Assembly: GCF_023101765.2 (NCBI RefSeq)
Contig: NC_064233.1
Location: 6,285,501-6,349,500, forward strand
Direction: 5' to 3'
Origin: Spodoptera frugiperda
Taxonomy: Eukaryota > Arthropoda > Insecta > Lepidoptera > Noctuidae
Length of the DNA stretch: 64,000 bases
The notes under the pieces: model-generated
Database searches by the model: none
What the model was told of the DNA's origin: nothing
The model's input: only the letters and a program-made list of their open reading frames with translations
Shown here: positions 12,801 through 24,800 of the stretch, piece after piece
How positions within the stretch are numbered: position 1 is the stretch's first letter
Layout: every line of letters begins with the position of its first letter
Position numbers and translations under genes: made by a program

Positions 12801-15800
12801 TCACTTAACGCATGATATTGTGCGTGGAGCTTAAAAAGTACAGCTACATTATCTTCAGTTCGTTCGGAGCTTAATTGTAGTATCCTTTAAAAATGTAGAA
12901 TGGATTTGTCTCAACTAGGTATTAATCTAAAAGAATTCATTATGTAAAAAATCTACACAAAAAACTATGCATATTCAACGCCATTTTTTATTCATTTCCC
13001 GCCTTTTTTTTTCGAATATGGAAATAAGGTCATCGTCTTATTCTAAAGAGGTTGGCGTCACTGCCTTGACATTGATTCCGTAGTCTGCAGTCTTCGATAA
13101 TATTGTTTGACGAGCAAATAATTCATTCTTGTGCCCAATAAACTTGTTTAAAATACCTAGTCTTAAATTATGTTTAACGGATGTTATTGACTTTTTGATT
13201 AATCGCTAGTTAGTAACTTTATTGTTGCCAAAGTCCAACTGATTATTTCAATTTGGTTATTTTTATTTTGTCTTTATATACCAAACTCTTAAGTGAGTTA
13301 CTATGTATGTACCATGTCCAGGAAAATGCCGGTCACTAATCATGTAAATTAATAGCTAAAAAACTCTATTGTCGAAAATTACCTAATTTTCCATTGTATA
13401 CCCAAGTTTCAACAAAAATGGCCTCCAATTCAAATCGAATTAACAATAATCCTTCCTTCACGTTCCGACTTCGTAGTAATAAAAGTTAAAAGGTATGTGT
13501 AAGCAATCGTGTACTATGCGGTTATCAGTTATCAATGAAGTAAGAAATAGCACGAATGTTATTAACAATCGACGACCTTCAATTTAATGCTAAATTACAA
13601 ACATTCCGTATACAAGAATAATAGAACTACGATTTTAAAGTCACATAAACTATTGTACTACTACTAGCGACATCTATCCGTATAAATGGGAACTAATGTG
13701 TCACGTCAATCAATACATGCGATATCATTGGTTGATTGATAGCCGTGTGATGTAGCCCTATAAATTCTGACCAATGGGAACCTTTTATTCGATCGTACGT
13801 GAAACTTTAATCAAGCCGGCCAGGTGTTACGGGCTTTTTACGATTAACGAGCCCAAATTCCAAGGATTCGTTAATGGGTTGGCGAAATCGAAGTCGCGGC
13901 AGTTTCTTGAAATTTTTTCCTGTATGTCCGTAATGCATTTTAACTTAAGTGTTTAAGAAAGGTCTTATTTGGACTCATTTTGGTTTCCTGTTCGTACATG
14001 AGTCACTTAACTCGATTTTTAATGCACTAAAAATAAATGCTACACTGCAAATTGTGTGAAGGTTTATTGTGTAATAGAATGTATGAAAGATAGTAACTAA
14101 ATGACCTACTAAAAACGTAAAATGGACGAAAGAATTGATGACTGAACAAGTCTGTAGTTAAGACTAGATTTAGCATTTTGGATGATGATGTATGCTTTTG
14201 GAAAAGGTAGAAAACGAGCCTGAAAACTGCATTGCATTTGTAATGACGAAAAGAAAACCACTTACACACATTTATGCACTTATTTTTGCAGATTTTTTTC
14301 ACCAAAATTCGCGATATCACTGAAGCACATGACTCTCTGTTTTTTAATGTGTATTTCAATGTGTTTTATCAAAAGAAATAGTTCCTTAACCAGTCCCCCA
14401 ACAGCTCTCAACTATGTATCAACACGGCGATAGTGTATATGCATCGCTTCTATGCGTTCCATTCCTTCACACAGTTCCACAGGAACGCAATAGCTGCAGC
14501 CGCATTGTTTCTCGCCGCAAAGGTATGTTTTACTATTTATTTTTTTACTTTTATTATCTAGAACACCCCCAAAATGGGACTAATTTTCGGATATCTTTAA
14601 TTATTTATCATTATAATATCCACTACACCTTAAAAATGGCGCCTCAATTCGGTCCGAGATGCTGATATTGTACGAATGTAGTGTGGTTGGAGTAGGTAAC
14701 GAGAATTTCGATAATTCAAAAATTATTTTTTTCGATCAACTTAAAACACGAAGATCACTGGTCGGACTCTATTCCGACTCGAAAGCAGCGCTTGTCAATG
14801 ATGCAGTTTCTTATGGTAGTTATTCTTAACTAAATAATATTCTTTATAGTTTTTTTAAGACGGCATTATAATGTGAGAGCCCTAATACAGGGCTGATGAG
14901 ATTCTTAGTTTAGACACCGGAAATCTTTGCGATTTATTTTAATACTGCGTCCCAATTTTTGCTTGGGGTTTTCTCAGACGAATTCTTTTGTATGTAGGGC
15001 ACGAATGTATTAAAACAGACGTCTCTTTTACTTCCTCTGATAGCTGGTTTTGTCTTAAAACGAAACGACCGGAGTGATGTCAGGGCTTCACAAAAAACAG
15101 ACGGGAAACAATGCTTGCGTTGTGTTACGTTGTATAAGTGAGGTTACAGGAGGCCCGTAAACGAGCAGACGGATCACCTGGTGGTAAGCAATCGCCGCCG
15201 GACAACAAGTGCGTTTCCGGCTTTTTAGAGGTTAGGAATTTAAGGGTTTTGAGGAATCAGGCATTTGGAAGGGGTAATTGGGCCTCCGGTAACCTCACTC
15301 TCACAACGCAAGCGTTGTTTCACGTCTTTTTTCTGTGAGGCCGTGGTATCACTCCGGTCGAGCCAGCCCATTCGTGCCGAAGCATGGCTCTCCCGCACTT
15401 AAACTTGAAAGATTGTCTCTCTGGCGACTATACTACGACTATATTATCATTATAAAAAATACTACAGTCGAAACGCCCACATTGTTTATGAATATATCAA
15501 ATAGACGCAGACAACCTTGATTTACTAGACGGTAACTAGACTTACATTATATTTGTGGATATTCAAGGTCAATGTAACGATTTTTTTAAGTATAGTTGTC
15601 GTACGTAAAGAGCGTATGCATTTTTAAAAGGTCGGCAACGCACCTTGCTGATCGTTTACCATCAGGTGACCCGTCTGCTCATTTGCCCCTATTCCATAAA
15701 AACAGACGGTTTCCTTGCTTTTTAATCAACTTCAAATAAGCAGGTTCTCAGTTTGAACTATATGTATGTTTGTGCACGATTATCTTGCGTTTAGCTGAAC

Positions 15801-18800
15801 CGAATTTGATACGGCTTTCAGCATAGTATTTCATGACTTGGAAGGTTTTAGGGATATTACTTAACTTGGAAAAAAAAATACGGCGGGATTACCTTTTATG
15901 GAGGCAAGTCCATTACCGTGTTTTATGGTCGATTAACATTTCAGACCGCGTTCTATAAAATTTCACGCTAATTAATTGCATGAAAATTGTAGTAATTTTT
16001 GCCAAATGTGACAGAATTCGCATCATAGGCGGCGCTGCTATCGAGTTAAAGACAGTTCTTAAATAAAGTTTATACTTATAACAGGTCATTTACCCGTTAA
16101 TAAGCACCTGGTATTACTAACAAACTACGTCATGTTTATTTAGTTGTTAACGTTTTAATTTATTACAGTATAATATAGTTATATGTATCTAGCGGACCCG
16201 ACAGATGTCCTGTCTACACGTCTTTAATTCGAAAATTTGTCGGATCCAATGTAAAACATTCCAAAATCAACAACTACTAATAAATTAAAAATTAATTAAA
16301 AAAACAGTGTCCAGCGGACAAAATTGTGAATCTAAACCATTCTCAGATCCCCTTGAACACACAAAAAATTTCATCAAAATCGGTCCAGTCGTTTAAGAGA
16401 AGTTCAGTGACATACACACTTACAGAAGAATTATATATATAAAGATATGTAATTAATTTGTGTATTTTATTTCCAGGTGGAGGAACAGCCAAGAAAACTA
16501 GAATATGTTATAAAGGTGGCACACGTATGCCTCCACCGAGGTGAGAGCCTCACGGCCCTGACGCCTGAACAGTATCAAGAACAGGTAATGTTAAAACTTT
16601 ACTACTTTTACGCCCGAATACTCAAATGCTACTCAATTTTAAGTTGTACTTAAATATCGTGCTATCTCTGTCATTTTATAAAGAATTGATAGTGACAAAA
16701 CTACATTTGAGAGCGTCTTAAAATTGAGTAGCGTTTGAGTATTCGGGCATTAATGATAGAATGGGTGTTCACAAGTCTTGTTATGAAGCCCACGTGATCC
16801 CTAATCAGCCGGTGTTCTTAGAAATAGATAAACCGTGCGCCTCAGAAATGTGCTGAAATGGCTCTTAGCAAGAGTAGAAACAGCATGATTTTCTTTTAGT
16901 CAGTCAGAGTCTGACTCTCCCCCTCTCGCTTCATCCAAGGCGGAAGAAGTGATTTGATGATTTTCTCACCTCATTAGACTCTGGAATTATACCCGGGACC
17001 ACACCTAAAACACACTCCAAATATGATACGGCTGTCATGGCACGACCATTCGTGTCAATGAGAAGCCTCGATTACTTACCATCAGGTGATATGTCTGCTC
17101 GTTTAACCTTACAAAATCTGTTGCTGATAATCCTTTGATGGCGTCAATGGTTGTGCAATGTACATGGAACAATTCTTTATTTGACACTTGGGCCAAGAAC
17201 AGCAATTGTTCCCAAACTCACCCACGACACAGGAGAAAATCCTCGTGTTGAACGATTTAAAATCGAATGGCGTGACTCTCAGATTATAAGAGATATAAAA
17301 AATATGTTCTAGTCATATGGCACGCCTGTGTTATTCAATACCTCGCGTGTCGCCTCGTGTTTGGCTGGTAATCGTCCGTTGCGTTGCTCGCTTTACTGTG
17401 GATTAGCACGCATGGCTGTGACGTCATTTGATCCTATTTCGATCTGATAGGTTATTGCTTAACCGGAGCTGCGGACAACGTAAAAGGTTACCGGGGCTTC
17501 GGCTCAAAGCAGGAGTAGGAACGGGGTGGTTTTTAGTCAGTAAGAGTCTGACACTACCTCCCGCCTCACCCAAGGCGGGAGAAGTCATTGGATGATTTTT
17601 CCCCCTAAAAAAAGGTTATTGCTTAAGTTATATTATTTGGGTCATTTGTCACGCCCCTCAATCTCTGAACGTGTTGACATACTCTAGACAATCTAATACC
17701 CCTTTACTAATTATGTTATAAGCCATAGTTACCCCTTTGTACATCAGCTACCTACCAATAAAAGTCCCGTAACAAATAGACAGACAGACAATAATTATAA
17801 AAAGTGTATGTATATTCATATGGTTGTAGTAAAAAGCGGTTATATCAATATTACAAATAGACACCAATTTTATTTATTTTAAGTCTAGATACAACTTTAA
17901 ATTCAGTTATTGCGTTCTATACTAAATGTTACCATTGTGGCCCCTGATTACATATTCACTAAGGGAGACTCGGGGATTGGGAAGATTGGGAAGGGCGTAA
18001 CTGGGCCTCCAGTAACCTTACTCTATTTATAGTATTTTATAATACAAGGAAACATCGGTCACACCATTTTTATAATAATATTTATCACAATTGTCGGATA
18101 ACTTATCTTAGGCAGGCAAAATAATGCGAATTATTTTATCGCTTTTGACTGTTGCCTATATTAATGCCTACTGTTCGGAGTCTAGATATTCACCATTTTA
18201 TATGGAATATTACTAAATTGTTTTAATGTAACTTGTATTTCCTGAGACCGAGTTTGATAAGTGTAACACTTATCAAACTCGCTAAAGTCGTCTAAACTAA
18301 CTAACTAACCGCTGAGCTCAGAGATATTTAATAATTACTTAAACTATTCCTTAATAACGATTTTGTATTGAAAACGATTGCTTTGGACTGAATTTAGTAA
18401 CCATTAAATGTCTCTGAGTGCGGCGATAAGTCTTTTAGTCAAGCTTTAATATTATAGCTAAAAACTCTTATGTAGAGGAAGTTCTAAGTCCAGCTTAACT
18501 CATCAAGGGGCAAATTTTCCAATGTTTCTCCCGCCTTGGGCGAGGCGAGAAGACCAACTCTTGCCTCAGTAAGAGTCTGACACAGTAAGACTCATATGGA
18601 TTAAAAAGCCCCGTTCCTAGTCTTGCTCTTCGAGCCAGATCTTCCGCGGCTTCGAATCGGGTATCAGCCGTTCTTGGCCCCATCTTTGGTGCTCGCTTGT
18701 TGTGAATTGTCTCTATCTGTACTGAATCAATCTTTATTGTTCTAGCTTTATACCATTTAAGTTATCCGATTGTACTTTCCTAGCATTTTTTTTTCTGGTT

Positions 18801-21800
18801 TTAAAGCATATTTTGTTAATTGTTTCAGGCGCAGGACCTGGTATTCAACGAGAATGTACTCCTACAGACCTTAGGTTTCGATGTGGCCATCGACCACCCG
18901 CACACGCACGTTGTACGGACGTGTCACCTTGTAAAAGGTGAGGCAAGCGTCCTAACGATAATGTGTCCTGATGACGTCACGCGGCGGTATTGGCGGCTTG
19001 CGCGATTTTATACGTGTCCACTCGTTCGGGCATTTTAAGCGGCTATATGTACGGTGCGAGCCGGTTCGTGTATTAATTTTTTGAGGTTAACCAATTATGC
19101 CACTATACATGTGTTTTTTTGCTAAAAGTACTATCGGCGAAATTTCTCTTGTCTAGGTAGGGTTCGGATTTTTTTTGGAGACTTCATTCGTTACATGTGG
19201 TGTAATTGTTCTGATTTATTTTGTGATATCAATCAAACGTTTGACTTCCATTTTTTGTTGTTTTTTTTTTCTATGACAAAGAAGAAATGAATTGTAAATT
19301 GTTTTTTAGTGAAAATAAAAATATTTGTTTCAAAGATAAGTTACTATAATTATTGAATTTTACTCCTTGTTTTTAGAAAATATCCTTTGACCAAGACATG
19401 GTCATATTCTCAAAAATATTACCCTATGAATTAAGGGTTCACTTTCTCATATTTTCTTTTTCTCATGCTTAAAAGCACAAAGTTTCTCCCATACAAACTA
19501 TGGAAGCCACACGTTCTTCTAAAATTGAGACGAAACCGACTCGGTATCCGTTAGCCGCCCCGAACGTGTGCGGAGGCAAAAAAATATGCCGCGTACCAAG
19601 ACAATTTATACACACACACATAGAAAATGTTCCACAGGTATGTGAATAAGCTAGGAGTTGTTTGTTTGTGTGCCATCCTCCTAATCACATCCATAATATA
19701 TAGTATAATCACGCATCACCCTAGTCTTAAATTTCACTTTCCTGTGTTTTAGTGCTTAAGAAATATGGTCGACACTCATTTGTCAGTTTAGCCCCAGCCT
19801 TAAGCTTATTGTCTACGAATCGTCAATTGACGAATGAATGCAAGTTACAAATGACGAAATACTTGCATCTTGATTAGAAAGAACAAAAACTGTCCACGAA
19901 GCGGCGTCGTTGCATCACTCGCCTATCGTCATTTGTAGGTTGCATGCATTCGTCAGATGACGTGTCGTAGGGCTTTGATCAAATATGGTTAAATTTACTA
20001 TGAGTACCAAGTTTCAGCTTTCTAGGTCCAGTAGTTTTGGCTGTGCGTTGTCTGTCAGTCAGTCAGTTTAGTTTTATGTATACAGATTATTGGTTATTTT
20101 GGTATGAACATGTAAGCGTCACTAGATGCGTTGTTTCTTCAAGGTCTATTCACCAATAGAATATTTGTTAACATCAAGTTTTTAGTCCTTTAATTTGCAA
20201 TAGCTATGTTGATTAGAATAATAGTTGCTAAGACTACAGCGCCATTTTGTGAATAAAAATAAAAAAGAAAAGCTCTCATACACAAAAACAACTGTTTTAT
20301 TATCTCTAATAACGCTAGGTAATAGTTAAGTAATAGGTATAGATATGTAACATAACCAATTGAATATTAATATACTTCAGTGCTGTAGTGTTAGTTATAT
20401 GACAAATGAGTGACGATGCTTAGTAAGAAATTGTAATAAATTGACATAATAAGAACAGTATTATTATCTATCACTACTAGAATTTGTGAGACAGACAGAA
20501 CGTTGAACTTAAATCATACTTTTTGGTCAAAGTCAAAATTATTTGTTTCATATAGACTGGGAAGATACTTTGGACATTAAAGCAAATATTATAGTATAAA
20601 AAAATATATGTCTGTCAGTCACTCTTCTAGTAAAGCTATTTCCTCCGCTTTCCAAAGCTTAGAAGAAACACTCACAGTCATAAAAAAACTTTATATACAT
20701 ACCTCGAAACATTAATGCTGTTCTTATTTTTAGTGAATTGACAACTGTACAAGCTACAAGTGAGATTAGTTACTATTATTTATTATTAAGGGCATTACCG
20801 GGTATATAATTATCTAGAAGTTGCTATGCTTATCTTGAGTACCTTCGTCCCTTAATACGCGTTTGTTTTACGTTTGAAGTAATCGAAACGAGACCGGGTT
20901 CGGCGCTGTGATTGGAGGGCTCCAATGAAGTAACCAATCACAGCGCCGAACGCGCTCACACGGTCATAAATCACACTTGTCGACTGTACATTGCCTATTG
21001 AAATTATTTTCATTGACTGAAAATAAAACTATACCTAGTTTTAGACCATATGTGTGCTTGTTAAAATATTTTGCTTATTCCATCAAAATAATTGTACATT
21101 ATATAAAAAAAAAATTCTTATACAGGTATTTTCTGTTGGTTTTGGGTATAACACTATCAAAGTAGAAAGTATTTAATGCATATTTCAAGTTCGTTCTACG
21201 ACGATTTTTGTAGTTACCACAATTTAAACCTAAAACCAACAAGAAATAACGTTCAAATTCGCATCTCACATCAGAAATTGACCATAATTATTCATTACCT
21301 CGTATCTTCATCCACAGCGCCGAAGGATCTAGCGCAGACATCATACTTTATGGCGTCAAACAGTCTGCATTTGACTACAATGTGCCTACAGTACAAACCG
21401 ACAGTCGTCGCGTGTTTTTGTATACATTTAGCATCTAAATGGAGCAATTGGGCGGTGAGTTCCTTATTTTTATTAAGTTTTTTTTTTTGTTTTCAGTTTT
21501 GCGTATTAAATGTAAATCAGAATTTATTGTCTGAATGTTAGTTAGTACTATATATAGAGTTAGTCAAAGAAGCTTCAGTACCCTTAGTGCGAGTTTGCGT
21601 TTAAATTGAACGAAAACGAAACTAAAGCGCGTTCGGTGCTCTGATTGACCGGTATGAACCAACCAATCACAGTGTTGAACGATTTCGATTGCGTTCAACG
21701 TAAAATAAACTCGTACTAAGCCCTGTTTTTTATGGGGTTGCGGAATCTAAGACAACTATTATGTCTCCGGGAGGAGCCGGACTTCAGTGTTCCGGTGTTT

Positions 21801-24800
21801 TCACAGTTGTATCTACTGTAGATCCTGGCTTACAGGAGTTTAAACCTTTTTGGGAGGTTGTGGCGGACTTTACCCAGTACACAGAGTGATATTAAATCTC
21901 AGTGATAAAAAGAAAACTAATGAGTATACAAAAATTGTTTCTTTGGGAAAATTGTTTGTAATCATGAGTACAAACACGTGTTTGAATATCGTTCACTAAT
22001 TACCAGTCACCCTATATTGACAATGTTCATGCGGCAACAATTGCTTACCATCAGGGGCCTTAGTCTGCTATTACAATTGTGTCAGAAAGGTCGATCACTG
22101 AGCAGTGCGAGAGGGACGGAGCTATGTAGGTTGTATATATCCGTCCCTCTTCATTCATTAGGTGAAGGTGATCCCCCCCATTGGTCGGTAATCCTACAGT
22201 TAGTTTGTCCCTATAAAAAGAAAATTTTATGGTCTTTATATTCTAAATATACCCGGTACGAACAGATACCACAGTCAAACGAGGGTCGCCACTGGTTCTC
22301 CTACGTAGACCGGTCAGTGACCACGGACCTCTTGGAGAAACTGACTGCTGAGTTCCTACTTATCTTCGAGAAATGTCCATCGAGACTTAAGAGGAAGATG
22401 ATGAATGTTAAGGCTGGTAAGTAGTTTAAAAGATGTCTTTTTTATTTGTACATAGTACCAAACATGGAGCTATACAAAACCTGTTTATCATAGTCTCGGT
22501 TTGTATGATCTTTCCGCACATTTGACGGTCAGTTTATACTGGTTGTACATTCCAGTTTGTTACCGGGGCTCCGGCTCAAAGCAGGAGATGGAACGGGGTG
22601 GTTTTTAGTCAGTAAGAGTCTGACACTCCCTCTCGCCACGTCCAAGGCGGGAGATGTCATTGGATGATTTTCCCCACTCAAAAAAAAAACGCACATTCGA
22701 AGGTCATTTTATGTTTATACTGGTTTTGCATAGTTTGATGTTAAGCTGTGTGTACACCCATTTTTCACCAGTTATGTTGGGAGTCCCATCCCACATATAA
22801 TGTGTCATTTGCCATATTATACAGGACATAATTCTACATTCTGTGGTAATACTGAGAGTTATACGAAAATTTCAATAATGTGTGATTGTTGTTTATTTAG
22901 AGAGCTTGGCAGTCTTGTTTAAATTTTCAGGTTTATCAGATAGCGTTACTTTCCTATTAAATGTGTAACTTCGGTACGGTACTACGCTTCTGTACCTTCC
23001 ATAAAGACCGTATCTTCCAAACCTTCAATAACCACAAATTTATATAGAGACGGGGTATGAAGGTGATAGGATACTTTTATCTCACAGAAACGGGGAGGAA
23101 ACCGCTGGCAGAGCTAGTAATCTATACTAATATTATAAAGCTAAAGAGTTTGTTTGTTTGATTGTTTGTTTGTTTGAACGCGCTAATCTCCAGAATTACT
23201 GGTCCGAATTGAATAATTCTTTTTGTGTTGGACAGTGCATTTAGCAAGGAAGGCCGTAGGCTATAAAACATCACGCTATGACCAAAAGGAGTCGAGCAGA
23301 GCGGGTGAAACCGCGCTGGCAGAGCTAGTAATGTAATAATAATAACTATATTCTTAATATTTTACAGCAGACGGCAGTTCGCCTCACTCGTTGCCAAACG
23401 CGTCCGGCTCGGGCGTAGCGAATTCACCGTTTGACAAGAAGCATCCGTCCGGCGCCGATGATATTGATAAATCCTTTGACAAAGGTACGTTTTGGTGATT
23501 TCAACTTTATTCTGTTGTAGTTAAGAGTTGTTTTTGTTTGGTTTCTGTGTAGATCTCAAAATGGGTTATTATAAAGGAATTTTGGAGATGCTCGTTCTTC
23601 TTCATAGGAAACTACACTTAAAAGTGAGAGAATTTACTAAAAGACTCATTTTATGCTGTCTATTTGTTGATACTAATAACTACTATTAACTCCTTCTGGT
23701 CCATAAATGTCTTTCTTTAATTACTATAGGTTTTTACACTCACTTTCGAGGCTATATTTGGTTGGGTGTTTCATAAAAACTTTTGTCAACAGAATATGAA
23801 AGAGAAAGAAGACGTCAACCGGTCCCCGGTGGCTACGTACCTGCAACAACAGCAGCGCCACCACAGCCACAACCACAGAGAATAGACTATAACCTGTACA
23901 GGGAGAAGAGGGAGAGGGAAGAGCGGGAGAGGCGGGAGGAAAGAGAGAGAAGGCAACAAGCCTTGCAACAACAGCAACAACAACAACAGGCCAGGCCTGG
24001 AGCGCCACAGCCCAGACCCAATGCTCAACAACCCCCTCCCCACCACCGACCGTCCAGCCAACACCATCATAAACAACATCATCCCTGGCCCCCCCACAAA
24101 CCTCATCATCAGAAACCTACTCACGACCACACCAGGCACCATCGGCCTCCTATACCAGGGCCTTCTACTTCCACAGTCACTGCCACAGCCACTACGGCGT
24201 CCTCACACCCTCCCCCCTCACAACCAGAAGTGGTCCCTCAAAGAACGCGTCCTCCTTCATTATTCTCACCTGAGAATGCGACCACTCCCACCGCGGCTGC
24301 CGCGGCTGCCCCGCGTCGGCCCCAGCCACAACCTCAACCCCAACCCCAGGCACCGCCTGCACATCGACCCAAACCCGAAGTGCGGCCTACGCCACCTCCT
24401 GCACCCCCCGTCCCTCAACCCCCCATGCAAACACAAGAACAGAGGCCGCCCTCCCCGCATAGGAAAAGGCCAGACCCTACCACAGCTATCAGAGAAATGC
24501 AGCCCCCTGCTATACTCTCACCCTTCTCCTCACCCCCCTCTAAAGAGCCACCTAAGCAGCCGAGGCAAAGACAACAGTCTAGCTCTTCGGAGCCAGAGCT
24601 CGTGCCAGTCGTTAAGAAAATTGACGAGACGCCCGGGTATGAGAATGTTATACGGGACTCGCAGAGAGGGACGGCCATCTCGGCGGTCAAAAATAGGGCT
24701 CCAGAGCGTAAACCCGAGGTGCCGGGCAGGCCAGTGAACGGTATCGAAACTGATCCCACGCTAGTGTCCAACTTACTGAAGGAAAGCCTTGCCAAGCCTG

